Source: Streptomyces acidiscabies
GTDB taxonomy: Bacteria > Actinomycetota > Actinomycetes > Streptomycetales > Streptomycetaceae
NCBI RefSeq assembly: GCF_020010905.1
Contig: NZ_JAGJBY010000001.1
Span: 496,001 to 560,000, forward strand
Reading direction: 5' to 3'
DNA: 64,000 bases
This document shows positions 42,614-52,800 of this stretch, in pieces. Positions within the stretch are counted from its first letter, which is position 1; each line of letters starts with the position of its first letter. The notes beneath the pieces are model-generated. The model did no database searches, was not told the DNA's origin, and saw only the letters and a list, made by a program, of their open reading frames with translations. Made by a program: the position numbers and the translations under genes.

Positions 42614-43787
42614 GGTCGCGGTCACCGGAATCGGGCTGGTGACGCCGGGGGGCACCGGTCGTGAGGCCACGTGGCGTACGGTCCTTGAGGGGCGGGCGAC
42701 GGCGGCTCGTGTCCCTCAACTCAAGGGCCTCAACGCCGAGTTCGCGTGCACGATCTCCGACCCGCCGTCCTTGAAGCAGAGTTGGCAGTACGACCGCCAC
42801 ACCCGGTTCGCTCTCGCCGCCGCCGACGAGGCCCTTGCCGATGCGGGGCTGGATCCCGGGGGCTGGGACGGTGAGCGGGTCGCCGTGGTCGTCGGGACCG
42901 CGTTCGGCGGGACGGAGTCCCAACTCGGCCAGCACGAGCGGCTGTTGTCCGGCGCCAAGGTGTCTCCGTACCTCGTGCCGATGTTCCTGCCCAACATGGC
43001 CGCAGCACAGGTCGCCCTGCGGATCGGGGCGCGCGGGCCGGTCTCCGGGGTCTCCACGGCCTGCGCTTCGGGGGCCACGGCGATCGGTACGGCGATGGGG
43101 TTACTGCGGGACGGCGTCTGCGATGTCGCCCTCGCCGGGGGCGCGGACGCGGCCGTCCACCCCCTGTGGATCGCCGGGTTCGACAGCATGGGGGCGTTGT
43201 CGCGGCGCGGGGAGTCACGGCCCTTCGACGCCTCGCGGGACGGGTTCGTGATGGGGGAGGGGGCCGGGATTCTCGTGCTGGAGCGGGTAGTTGACGCTCA
43301 GAGGCGGGGGCGGCGGGGGTACGCGGTCCTCGCCGGGTACGGCGCGAGTGGCGACGCGCATCATGCTGTGGCGCCGGACCCGACGGGGAGGGGGGCGGAG
43401 CGGGCGGTGCGCGGTGCGTTGGCGTCGGCTGGAGTGGACGCCTCGGACGTGGATCACATCAACTCCCATGGCACGTCCACCCCGTTGAACGACAAGGCGG
43501 AGGCCGCTGTGATCGCCCGCTGCTTTCCGCACGGGCCCTCGGTGACCTCCGCGAAGGGGGCGCTGGGGCATCTCCTCGGCGCTGCGGGGGCGGTGGAGGC
43601 GGCACTGACGGCGCTGACCCTGTCGTACGGCCAAGTCCCTCCGATCGCCGGTCTGTTGACGCCCGACGCAGCCGACCTCGACCTCGTGACCACCGCCCGC
43701 ACCGCCTCACCCGCGATCGCCGTCAGCCACTCCTTCGGTTTCGGGGGCCACAACACGGCCCTGGTTCTGCGCAGTTGGGAGCACTGA
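42600..43787 (+). CDS. Beta-ketoacyl-ACP synthase II
   Basis: 395 residues. Catalytic Cys155 in STACASGATA, first His in HINSHGTSTP, Lys in SAKGALGHLLGAAG and its His. Condenses an acyl chain with malonyl-ACP. Overlaps the ACP by 14 bases. Sequence is complete, unlike chain-length-factor homologues that lack the Cys. Confidence 0.92.
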   Translation: MNGVEVAVTGIGLVTPGGTGREATWRTVLEGRATAARVPQLKGLNAEFACTISDPPSLKQSWQYDRHTRFALAAADEALADAGLDPGGWDGERVAVVVGTAFGGTESQLGQHERLLSGAKVSPYLVPMFLPNMAAAQVALRIGARGPVSGVSTACASGATAIGTAMGLLRDGVCDVALAGGADAAVHPLWIAGFDSMGALSRRGESRPFDASRDGFVMGEGAGILVLERVVDAQRRGRRGYAVLAGYGASGDAHHAVAPDPTGRGAERAVRGALASAGVDASDVDHINSHGTSTPLNDKAEAAVIARCFPHGPSVTSAKGALGHLLGAAGAVEAALTALTLSYGQVPPIAGLLTPDAADLDLVTTARTASPAIAVSHSFGFGGHNTALVLRSWEH

Positions 43788-44806
43788 TGTCCAAGACTCA
43801 CGTCATCACCGGATCAACCGGCCTGATCGGCGCGGCACTTCTACTCCGACTGGCGGAGCATACGGACGACGAGTTCGTGTGCCTGGTCCGGGCGCCGGGG
43901 TCGCGTCTGCACGACACGCTGAGACGCGCGGCGTCGGCGTACGGGGTCGAACCCCAGTTGCTCGCAGGGGCGTTGAGACGTACCCGGGTCGTGGAGGGCG
44001 ACCTCACGACGCCGTTCCCGCTGGGGAGGGCCCGCGTCGAGGTCTGGCACTCCGCCGCCGTCCTCCACTTCCGCCGCTCCACCTGGCGCACGACCTTCCG
44101 CACCAACGTCCAAGGCACGCGCCGGCTACTGGAGTTGGCGCGCGCCGCCGGCGCCGAGGGGTTCAACTACCTGAGTACGGCGTACGTCGCGGGTACGGCG
44201 ACCGGCGCGATCGGGGAGGTCCCAGCGTCGCCCTCGGCGGCGCGGACGCCGTACGAGTTGAGCAAGATCGCCGCTGAGCGGGTGGTGTCGGAGGTGCGGG
44301 ACATGCCCGTACGGGTGCTGCGGCCGTCGGTGGTCGTGGGGCACAGCGGGACGTTGGCGTATCCCGGGACGCCGAGCGGGGCGTACAAGATCCAGCAACT
44401 GCTCGCGGCGTACTACCGGGCGGTGCCGCCCACGGTTCGCCCCTGCGTGCGGGCGCTGCCCGATGAGCCCTTCAACATCGTCCCCGTCGACCATGTGGTG
44501 GCCGAGGCCCACGAGTTGAGCGCCCAGGGCGTGACGGGCATCCACCACCTGACGAACCCCACACCCCCTTCAACGGGCGCGCTCCTCACGGCACTGTTCG
44601 CCAACTGCCAGGCCCAGCCCCCCACTTACACACCCGTGGACATGGACCCCCTCCTGGACCTGGCCCTAGGCGTCTACGTCCCCTTCCTCAACAACCCCCA
44701 GCACTTCACCCGCACGCACCCCGGCACCCCTTGGACCCCGGACCACGAAACCCTCCGGGCGATGTTCCGCCCGTTCGCGGTCCGGCCCACGTCTATCCCC
44801 GCGTGA
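43787..44806 (+). CDS. Extended SDR/thioester-reductase-like protein
   Basis: 339 residues from ATG 43787, overlapping the KAS II stop as TGATG. NAD(P)-binding TGSTGLIGAALLLRL, SAAVLHF, NYLSTAYVAGTA with catalytic Ser, and Tyr-Lys in PYELSKIAAERV. The pattern is close to NAD_binding_4 domains that reduce carrier-bound acyl groups to aldehydes or alcohols. As the last gene of the cassette it may release the product of KAS III-ACP and KAS II; that role is inferred. Confidence 0.8.
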   Translation: MSKTHVITGSTGLIGAALLLRLAEHTDDEFVCLVRAPGSRLHDTLRRAASAYGVEPQLLAGALRRTRVVEGDLTTPFPLGRARVEVWHSAAVLHFRRSTWRTTFRTNVQGTRRLLELARAAGAEGFNYLSTAYVAGTATGAIGEVPASPSAARTPYELSKIAAERVVSEVRDMPVRVLRPSVVVGHSGTLAYPGTPSGAYKIQQLLAAYYRAVPPTVRPCVRALPDEPFNIVPVDHVVAEAHELSAQGVTGIHHLTNPTPPSTGALLTALFANCQAQPPTYTPVDMDPLLDLALGVYVPFLNNPQHFTRTHPGTPWTPDHETLRAMFRPFAVRPTSIPA

Positions 44807-45137
44807 ACCCACTACTCCGCTCCACCTTGGCAATATGCAACGAGTAACTCTCGTACCACTGCGCCCGCCCCCGCTTCTGCGCGGCCCGATGCTCCTCATC
44901 ACCCCGCCACGCGGCGAGCGCCTCACCGTCCCGGAAATACCCGACGGTGATCCCGAGCCCACCAGGCGTCTGCGCGTGATCCATGCCCAGGTACCCAGGG
45001 ATGCCCTTCACCAACTCCTCCATCCGGGCGCTGGTTTCGGCGTAGTCCTGCTGGTCCTGGGCGCGGATGGTGGTGAACACGGAGACGTAGTAGGGGGGTT
45101 CGAAGGGAGGGACAGGTGCGTCGGGGTGGTTGCTCAT
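44793..45137 (-). CDS. ABM (antibiotic biosynthesis monooxygenase) domain protein
   Basis: 114 residues. The ABM fold is shown by YVSVFTTIRAQDQQDYAETS, GYLGMDHAQTPGGLGITVGY and ALAAWRGDEEHRAAQKRGRA. Small dimeric enzymes of this type oxidise without cofactors or bind haem; many are unassigned. Its 3' end overlaps the reductase tail by 14 bases. Confidence 0.85.
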   Translation of the reverse strand: MSNHPDAPVPPFEPPYYVSVFTTIRAQDQQDYAETSARMEELVKGIPGYLGMDHAQTPGGLGITVGYFRDGEALAAWRGDEEHRAAQKRGRAQWYESYSLHIAKVERSSGFTRG

Positions 45138-45170
45138 GGCGCCACGGTAGGGGGTGCGTGGTCCAGGGGG

Positions 45171-45596
45171 CTACAGGTTCTGGGGGAGCAGCTCGAACGC
45201 GGGTACGTGAGAGGGGCGTACGACGGTGAAGTGGCGGCGGTCGACGGTCGCGACCTGCTTGGTCTGCCACCGTTCCGCAATCGCGACGACACAGGCGTCG
45301 GTGCCGCCTAGCGGCAGGTCGGCGTATTGGCGTACGAGGTGGGCCATGCGCCGGATGTCCTCGGGCATGACGCTCGTGACCGTACCGAGGTCCCCGGCCG
45401 CGAGCGCGTCGAGGAAGGCCGCTTCGACCTGGGCGCCGCACCGGGTGCCGATGAGGTGACAGGCTTCGGCGAGGACCGGTGCCGGGATCACGAGGTTGCG
45501 TGGGTGGACGGTGTCGTACCAGCGGACACACGCGGCATGGTAGGCGTCGTCGGCGTCCGCGAGGGCCACGAGGGGGCCCGTGTCCACCACGATCAC
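45171..45596 (-). CDS. PIN-domain RNase toxin (VapC-like)
   Basis: 141 residues from GTG 45596. The four PIN acidic residues are Asp5 (VVDTGPL), Glu44 (LAEACHL), Asp100 (GGTDACVVAIAE) and Asp119 (ATVDRRHF), so it should cleave RNA with Mg2+. GTGA overlap with the antitoxin-like gene upstream gives the standard vapBC order. Confidence 0.9.
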   Translation of the reverse strand: MIVVDTGPLVALADADDAYHAACVRWYDTVHPRNLVIPAPVLAEACHLIGTRCGAQVEAAFLDALAAGDLGTVTSVMPEDIRRMAHLVRQYADLPLGGTDACVVAIAERWQTKQVATVDRRHFTVVRPSHVPAFELLPQNL

Positions 45597-45796
45597 TCGC
45601 CGAACCCCGTCTCCCGGAGGATCTCGTCCGCGCGGGCCGACGTGTCCGAGTGCCCGGAACGGCCCATCCCGATGAACGAGGGACGTCCCGGACGGTCGGT
45701 GGACCCTATGAACGGCCGCAGGCTCTGCGCCACGGCGTCGATGTCGTTGTCAGGCACGCGGTCAATGAGCGCGTGAAGCTCTTCCCGTGTGGTCAT
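45593..45796 (-). CDS. Antitoxin-like protein (VapB role)
   Basis: 67 residues from ATG 45796 (MTTREELHALIDRVPDNDID). Short, acidic, with a helical N-terminus and a C-terminal tail (ADEILRETGFGE) able to block a PIN active site. No classical AbrB or RHH motif is evident. Its role is inferred from coupling to the PIN gene. Confidence 0.7.
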   Translation of the reverse strand: MTTREELHALIDRVPDNDIDAVAQSLRPFIGSTDRPGRPSFIGMGRSGHSDTSARADEILRETGFGE

Positions 45797-45870
45797 GGTT
45801 CCAGGGTAGTCAGCGGGGCCGGAAGACGGGGACCGGAACCCTTCGGGACCTCCGGTCACGCGGTCGAGGT

Positions 45871-46122
45871 TCACACGACCACCCCCACCGGCTCGGCCGC
45901 CCGGCGTCGCTCCCGCTGAAGCTCCGCCTCCTCCGCTTGACGGCGGAAGATCTCCGCGGCTTCCTCCTTGGACGGCGAGGTCCAGGGGCGTGACCAGGGG
46001 CTTACCGGGATGACGGGTCCGGGAGCGAGGGTGAGGTGGGTGGCGCTGTGGCGTCCGGGGCGGCGTCGGGGGACGAGGTTGCAGAGGGCGCGGGAGAGGG
46101 TGCGCACGATAAAATCGCGCAT
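45871..46122 (-). CDS. Small MRDFIVR-type conserved protein, copy 2
   Basis: 83 residues. MRDFIVRTLSRALCNLVPRR and SPWSRPWTSPSKEEAAEIF match the protein at 5768-6121; the coiled-coil tail is shorter. It is divergent from the GntR gene, sharing a 182-bp regulatory region with a repeated TTGTNTACG site, which suggests control by GntR. Confidence 0.75.
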   Translation of the reverse strand: MRDFIVRTLSRALCNLVPRRRPGRHSATHLTLAPGPVIPVSPWSRPWTSPSKEEAAEIFRRQAEEAELQRERRRAAEPVGVVV

Positions 46123-46227
46123 GTCGTCAGCTCCTTTTCAGCTGTCGGCCATGCCCCGGGACGGATCAAGGCGGGGACCAGCCGCCTCCGTCGCCGGGGT
46201 CTTGTCGTCCCCGCACACTAACCCAAC

Positions 46228-46303
46228 TTGTATACGTAGGTCCATCGAAGTTTATGCTCGTTTAGCAGCGAACGACAACATGGCCAGTTGTCTACGCTGG
46301 CCA
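46228..46303. promoter_or_regulatory. Probable GntR operator sites
   Basis: TTGTATACG (46228-46236) and TTGTCTACG (46288-46296) are related sites; the second sits inside TGGCCA...TGGCCA (46281-46303) and ends next to the GntR start at 46305. The arrangement suggests autoregulation and control of the divergent small gene. Confidence 0.55.
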
Positions 46304-46304
46304 T

Positions 46305-46571
46305 ATGTCTGAGATCGACCACGAGGCCCCGACGCCGGTGTACCAGCAGATCGCCGCGCTGCTCATCGCGGAGATCAAGAGCGGCAGCATCGAGGTGAAC
46401 CGCAAGATCCCGTCCGAGTCCACGCTGACCCAGCGCTTCGGGGTGGCCCGAGCGACCGTCCGCAACGCGGTGAAGTACCTCCGCGAGGAGGGGTGGGTCT
46501 TCACCGTGCCCCAGCGGGGAACGTACGTCGCGGAACGCAAGCCGACGGACGCGACCCCTGAGGAGAGCTGA
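46305..46571 (+). CDS. GntR-family regulator, short form
   Basis: 88 residues, only the winged-helix DNA-binding domain: TPVYQQIAALLIAEIKSGSI, PSESTLTQRFGVARATVRNA, GWVFTVPQRGTYVAER. No effector domain, as in repressors of actinobacterial mobile elements and YtrA-like small forms. Likely leaderless or with a very short leader. Confidence 0.9.
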   Translation: MSEIDHEAPTPVYQQIAALLIAEIKSGSIEVNRKIPSESTLTQRFGVARATVRNAVKYLREEGWVFTVPQRGTYVAERKPTDATPEES

Positions 46572-46692
46572 GCCTCAGCGACGTACCACGGCAGCCTGCC
46601 GAACCCCTGCCCCGCCCGCAGAGTTACCGCCTTCGACGGAGGAGCGGCCTAACACGCCTCGTGTCACCCGCCCGCCCCCTACAGTCACGCGG

Positions 46693-47922
46693 GTGAGCTA
46701 CGTGAGCCTGCTGCGGCAGCGCCCCGTCCTGGTCCTGTGGCTCGCCGAGACACTGTCCGTCTTCGGCGACCGCTTCTTCACCCTCGCCCTGGCCTGGACG
46801 GCCTGGCAGAGATCCGGCGCGGTCGCGATGGGCCTGGTCGTGGTGGTCGAGTCGGTGCCGCACCTGCTGATCGGCACGTTCGGCCGGAAGCTGATCGCAC
46901 GCTTCGCCGCGTTCCGCGCACTCGCCGCGGTGGAGGCGGTGCAGGTCGTCGTGGTGAGCGCGATGCCGTGGCTGTGGCAGTCGCTCGGCCTGGCCGGCGT
47001 GCTGATCGTCATCGCCTTGATCGGGACCTGTGACGCGCTGACCGGCCCGAGCCTGTCAGCCCTGGTCCCGGGCCTGGTGGACAAGGACCGGGTACGGCAG
47101 GTGACAGGGCTGATGGACATCTCCAACCGGCTCACCTGGTTCCTCGGCCCCGGGTCGGCCGCGGTGCTGCTGGCCTTCATGCCCGCCGAGAGGCTGTTCC
47201 TGCTGGACGCCGCCACCTTCGCCGTGTCCGCCACGGCCTTCGCCTGGCTCGGCCGGACCACGGCACCCCGACCGACGGGGCCCACACGCGAAGACACCGA
47301 GGCAGCCGCGCCCCGGGCGCTCGCGGTGCTGCGGGCGCATCCGGGGATCGGGTGCGCGCTCGCGCTCGGCGGCGTTGGGGAGTTCTTCTCGACCGCGCTC
47401 ACCATCGGCGTCCCCGTCTGGCTGACCGGTCGGCTGCACCTCGGCGCCGGGGCGTACGCGGTGGTGCTGTCCGCAATAGGGATCGGCGCCGTGGCGGGCA
47501 ATCTGCTGGCCGGGAACGTGTCCCTGCCGGGCCGCTTCCCGGGCGTGTACTGCCTGATGTGGACGGTACGGGGGCTGCTGCTGGCCGCGTTGGCCCTCAG
47601 CGGCAGCCTCCTGGAGGTCGTGGCCGTGACCGCGTCCATGGGCGCGCTGGTACCGCTGACCTCGATCGGCCTCAACGCGGAGATCGGCGCCCTGCCGGGG
47701 CCTGAGCGGCTGAGGTTGTTCACCGCCGACTCGGTCAAGCTGCACGTCGCCAGTATGAGCAGCATGCTGCTGCTGCCCACGCTGCTGGAGCGCGCCCCCG
47801 GGCCGTCCTTCGCGGCGGGCGGCGCCCTGACCGCTGCCGTCGGGCTGCTCGCCTGGATCGCCGCGAGGAGCTTGGCGCAGCGGCCGGTGCGCGCGGAAGA
47901 GACGGAACTCGCCCGGCCATGA
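46693..47922 (+). CDS. MFS transporter
   Basis: 409 residues from GTG 46693, about 11-12 membrane helices. LAETLSVFGDRFFTLALAWT is the start typical of MFS exporters of the enterobactin-exporter/macrolide type; the A-motif-like loop is GTFGRKLIARF. Probably exports a small molecule by proton antiport. Substrate unknown. Confidence 0.85.
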   Translation: MSYVSLLRQRPVLVLWLAETLSVFGDRFFTLALAWTAWQRSGAVAMGLVVVVESVPHLLIGTFGRKLIARFAAFRALAAVEAVQVVVVSAMPWLWQSLGLAGVLIVIALIGTCDALTGPSLSALVPGLVDKDRVRQVTGLMDISNRLTWFLGPGSAAVLLAFMPAERLFLLDAATFAVSATAFAWLGRTTAPRPTGPTREDTEAAAPRALAVLRAHPGIGCALALGGVGEFFSTALTIGVPVWLTGRLHLGAGAYAVVLSAIGIGAVAGNLLAGNVSLPGRFPGVYCLMWTVRGLLLAALALSGSLLEVVAVTASMGALVPLTSIGLNAEIGALPGPERLRLFTADSVKLHVASMSSMLLLPTLLERAPGPSFAAGGALTAAVGLLAWIAARSLAQRPVRAEETELARP

Positions 47923-47947
47923 CCACTCGGTCCTCACGGCGGGCCCC

Positions 47948-49409
47948 CAGGGCCCCGGCGTTTGCCCGGATCGCCCCGGCCTGGGCCGGTTGATCATGCT
48001 GGCGGGCCTCGGAAGCAGATGAACACGGCACCTGTGGATCATGGAGTTCTCTACGCTGCAAGATCCACGAAGGTGCCGTGTTCGTTCCTCCATCATCCCC
48101 TGCCGTCGTTCCCGTCTCTCCGGCGCCCCGCCTGGAGGCCCTCGGCTCGGATGCCGCGCGAGACCAAGTCCGCGGCCTGGTTGCCGAGTTCGAGTCGGTC
48201 ACCGATCCTCGCGGGGCGTGCGGGGTGCGCTACCGGGTCTCCTCGCTGCTGGCCCTGGTGGTCTGTGCGATGACCCCGGCGGGCCATGACTCCATCACCG
48301 CGGCGGCGGAGTGGTGCCGACGTGCGACGCCTGAGGAACTGGCCGCTTTCGGTCTGCCCTACCATCCGTTGCGCGGCCGCTACCGGATCCCGAGCGAGAA
48401 GACCTTGCGCACCGTTCTGGGGCGGCTCGATCCCGGTGAGGTCAGCGCGGCCGGCTACGACCACCTGCGGCCCCTGCTGTCCACGGTGTCCCACTCTCCC
48501 GAGCCGCTCATGCCCGACGGCGGCATCGAACGCGAACAGCGCCGCGCCCACCGGGCGGCCGCCCGCGCCGAACCGGTGCGCTCCCGGCGCCGGGCCATCG
48601 CGGTGGACGGCAAGTGCCTGCGCAGTGCGAAGCGCCCGGACGGCAGCCGCGTCTTCGTGCTCTCCGCCGTCCGGCACGGCGACGGCATCACCCTCGCCTC
48701 CCGCGAGATCGGCGCGAAGACCAACGAAATCCCCGAGTTCCAACCCCTGCTCGACCAGCTCGACGACGCCGATCTCAAGGGGGCCGTCGTCACCGCCGAC
48801 GCCCTCCACGCCCAACGCGACCACGCCACCTACCTGCACGAACGCGGCGCCCACTACCTGCTGACCATCAAGAACAACCAGCGCGGCCAAGCCCGTCAGC
48901 TCCACGCCCTGCCCTGGAAGGAGATCCCCGTCATCCACCGTGACGACGCCCGCGGCCACGGCCGCCACGAACAGCGTCTCGTCCAGGTCGTCACCGTCAA
49001 CGGCCTGCTCTTTCCCCACGCGGCCCAGGTCCTGCGCATCCAGCGCAGACGCCGTCTCTACGGAGCGAAGAAGTGGTCCAGCGAGACCGTCTACGCCATC
49101 ACCGACCTGCCCGCCGAGGAAGCGAGTGCCGCCGAGATCGCTTCATGGGCTCGCGGGCACTGGACCGTGGAGAACACCGTCCACTGGTGTCGGGATGTGA
49201 CCTTCAACGAGGACAAGTCCCAGGTCAGGACCCACAACACGCCCTCAGTCCTCGCCGCCGTCCGCGACCTGATCCGCGGTGCGCTCAAGCTTGCCGGGTA
49301 CGTCAACACCGCCGCCGGCCGCCGAGCCCACACCGAACGCACCCTCGTCCTCAGCCTCTACGGCATCACATGATCAAACCGGACGACCCGGGCAAACGCC
49401 GGGGCCCTG
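47948..49409 (+). mobile_element. ISAs1-family insertion sequence
   Basis: 1462 bp. Perfect 22-bp terminal inverted repeats (47948-47969 and 49388-49409, beginning CAGGGCCCCGGCG) and a 10-bp direct duplication GGCGGGCCCC on both sides (47938-47947 and 49410-49419). The element inserted 25 bp after the MFS stop, between genes. Confidence 0.95.
48078..49373 (+). CDS. ISAs1-family transposase
   Basis: 431 residues. AIAVDGKCLRSAKRPDGSRV (first Asp), VTADALHAQRDHATYL (second Asp) and SWARGHWTVENTVHWCRDVT (Glu), the DDE signature with the typical HW(x)ENxLHW motif. N-terminal DDE_Tnp_1-associated domain (VSSLLALVVCAMTPAGHDSI). Intact, so the element may be active. Confidence 0.93.
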   Translation: MFVPPSSPAVVPVSPAPRLEALGSDAARDQVRGLVAEFESVTDPRGACGVRYRVSSLLALVVCAMTPAGHDSITAAAEWCRRATPEELAAFGLPYHPLRGRYRIPSEKTLRTVLGRLDPGEVSAAGYDHLRPLLSTVSHSPEPLMPDGGIEREQRRAHRAAARAEPVRSRRRAIAVDGKCLRSAKRPDGSRVFVLSAVRHGDGITLASREIGAKTNEIPEFQPLLDQLDDADLKGAVVTADALHAQRDHATYLHERGAHYLLTIKNNQRGQARQLHALPWKEIPVIHRDDARGHGRHEQRLVQVVTVNGLLFPHAAQVLRIQRRRRLYGAKKWSSETVYAITDLPAEEASAAEIASWARGHWTVENTVHWCRDVTFNEDKSQVRTHNTPSVLAAVRDLIRGALKLAGYVNTAAGRRAHTERTLVLSLYGIT

Positions 49410-49419
49410 GGCGGGCCCC

Positions 49420-49836
49420 ACGGATGTCAGTCGACGGCCACGTGGGATCAAGGAGCCAGATTTCCCATAGCGCATCGCAAACTTCACCTGCAATACCGGA
49501 ACGGTTTTGGACAATTCAAGAACGATATCCGACGAATGGACGGCCATAATTGATCGAATCCCTGAAATGAAACGTTCCCGGTTCCGCGCAGGCGATTGCC
49601 GCGAGCACAAAAATGGCAATCAAAGGGCAAATTGCTCCACTTGAAAGCCCCAAGTGGGAGCAGGAGAAGATTCGACGGCCTACGCTCCGGCCTCCGCCAC
49701 TCGGCCGAAAAGGTGCGTCTTCGACTGACTCGACGCCATGGGCGTTGACCTCGCAAACCCGGCAGGAAAGCATTCACTCTGGCGTGTCCATGATCGGTCT
49801 ACTGTCTCGTCACGCCGGGCCCAGGGGGGCCGAGTT
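49420..49836. other. AT-richer upstream region of the Rhs gene
   Basis: About 400 bp with no convincing gene. Markedly lower GC than its surroundings between about 49460 and 49640. It probably carries the promoter of the Rhs toxin gene. Confidence 0.5.
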
Positions 49837-52800
49837 GTGAACGTGCGTCGGTTTGGTCTGCTCAGATCGGGAGTTGTTCTCGCCGTGCTGGCGAGCATGA
49901 TCACGGCCGTGCCTGCTGTAGCAGCTACCGCGACCTCCGCCGGTGACAGATCCTTCACGTCGGCCAAGCCCACCCCTGTGGAACCACAGCACGCGATGTC
50001 GCTCTCGCAACGTCGCATGGAAGTCGCGCGCGACCGTGCGACCGGTTCGACCGCGACGAAGGCAGTGTCCCTGCGCGGGGGCCACCCTTCCGAGGCGTCG
50101 CTCCGCAAGACCGTCAGCAAAGCCGCCGAGATGCCAGGTCATTCGACGGATACCTCGGAGGCCGTGACCGCCGACACCAGCATGTGGGGCGTACCGGACA
50201 ACGTGGTGATGGCGGGACCGGCCGGCGATCCGCGGTCCTGGTCCAACACCGAGGTCTCGCCAGGTTCGTTCAACACAGGCGCGGTCATTCCCGGCGAAAC
50301 ATTGACACTGAGCGCGAACATCTGGAACTCGGTCGACGGCTGGGACTCGACGAGCGGGACCTATCTGGACGTGACGTACCAGGTGCACGTCACTTGGGAG
50401 CTCTCCGGATGCGGCTCGAACGTCACCATCGACAACGGCCAAGTCGTGACAGCTCACTCGTACTTCACGCGGCTCAACACGAGCAACGGCGGCCCAACGC
50501 CGACTCCGCCCCGGGTCTCCACGATGTACACCGTGCCCGCGAATTGCCCCACGGGTGGCACCAGGTACGTCGGTCTCAATGTGGTCGGCACCGTGACGAA
50601 TTCCGGCGGAACGTCCGGCGGAAGGGCCGTCAACGCCCACACTCTCTCCGCCATAGAGGTCGCACAGGCCTATGGCAGCCAATGCGGCGGCACCGCCTCC
50701 GGAGCGGTCCGTCCACAGGCGCTGGACTGCGACCCAGTGAACACCGCAACGGGCGCGTTCACCGAGTCGTTCACCGACGCTACGGTGCCCGCCGCAGGCG
50801 TGCCCTTCGCCCTGTCACGCGGCTATTCCTCGAACGACACCACGTCAGGTGCTCTCGGCGCGGGCTGGACCCTGCCCTGGGAGGTCTCCCTGACCGTAGC
50901 CGCTGACGGCAACGTCACCGTCCGCGACGAGAACGGGGCCCGGTTCACCTACACGAAGACATCGAGCGGCACGTTCACGACGCCGGTCCTGGCCCGATCG
51001 ACCCTGACAGCGGTCTCAGGCGGCGGCTACACCTTGACCACGCTGGAGGGCCAGGTCCTCACCTTCACCACCACGGGCCTGCTCGCCAGCCGGAAGGACC
51101 GGTCCGGCCAGGGACTGACCTTCACCTACTCCGGCGGCCTGCCGGTGACCATCACGGACCCGGCCGGACGAACGGTGACCCTGTCGTACAGCGGCGGCAA
51201 GCTGGCCAAGGCCACCCTGGCGGACGGACGGCATGTCGACTACGGCTACTCCAGTGGCCGACTGTCGACGGTTACCGATCTCGTCGGCGGAACCACGACC
51301 TACTCCTACGATGCCGCCGGTCGGCTCTCGAAGATCAACGACCCGCGCGGCCACGACGTCGTAAGCAACGGCTATGACTCCTCGGGCCGGGTCGTCACGC
51401 AGACAGACGCCACGGGTTCGGCGAGCACGTTCGCGTACCGGTCCGGGGAAACCGACATCACCGCTTCGGACGGCGGGGTGTGGAGCGACCTGTACGCCGG
51501 CAGCCTGCTGACGGCCCGTTACGACCCCTTCGGCAACCGGACCTACTTCGGTTACGACGGCTACGGCAACCGCACCTCCGTCCTCGACCCGCTCGGCGAC
51601 CACACCACTTACGACTACGACGCGTCGGGCCACCTGATCACTCATGCGACGCCCAGCACGACGGAGAAGTGGACCTATGCCTCCGGAAACGTCGCCAGCC
51701 ACACCGACGGGCGCGCGAAGAAGACGACGTACAGCTACGACACCGCAGGCCACCTGACCTCGGTCACGGACCCGGCAGGCGGAGTGACGAGCCTGACGTA
51801 CACCACCACGATGGGCCTCGTCTCCTCGGCAACGACGCCTCGCGGCAAGACCACGTCGTACGGCTATGACACGGCCGGGAACCTCACCTCCGTCACCTCC
51901 CCACTGAACGAGCGGACCAGCTACACCTACGACTCCTCGGGTAGACGCCTGACCAGCACCGACCCGCTCGGCCACGCCACCACCTCCACGTACGACGACG
52001 CGGACGCCGTCACCTCGATCACCACCGCGCGCGGCAAGAAGACCACGTACGCCTACGACGCGGCGCACAATCTCACCTCAGCCACCGACCCGCTCGGCGC
52101 CGTCACGGCCTACGCCTACGACGCGGCCGATCGCATGACTACCGTCACGGGCCCGGGCGGCGAGACCACCTCCCGCGCCTACAACACCGCCGGCCTGGTC
52201 GCCTCCGTCACGGACCCGCTGGGCGCCACCACGAAGTACACCTACGACAAGGCCCACCAACTGGTCTCCATGGTCGCCCCGCGCGGCAATGTCTCCGGGG
52301 CCAACGCGGCCAACTACACCTGGAAGTACGGCTACAACAGCGCTGGCGAACGAGTCACGGTCACCGATCCGTCTGGGGCCGCCACCGCCACCGCATACGA
52401 CGCGGACCGCAGACCGGTGACCATCACGGATCCGCTGGGCAGGGCGACCGCGTACACCTACGACGACACCAACAACAACACCAAGATCACCCGCCCCGAA
52501 GGCGACAACACCGGCTTCACGTACGACGACACCAACAACAACACCAAGATCACCGGCGGGCGCTCCTACTCCACCGTCTACGGTTACGACGCCGACCACG
52601 ACCTGGTCTCCGTCACCTCACCGCTCGGCGGAAAGACGACCTACACGGTGGACGACGACGGCCGCCGCCTCACCGCGACCGATCCCCGCGGCAACGTCTC
52701 CGGCGCCACCCCGGCTGACTACACGTGGACGTACGCCTACGACGCCGCCGGGAACCCGACCGGCGTCACCGATCCGACCGGCGCCACCGCGCACCGCTCC

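Noticed and set aside
49613..49840. Short plus-strand frame upstream of the Rhs gene
   Set aside because: No ribosome-binding site, no domain, and composition like non-coding DNA.
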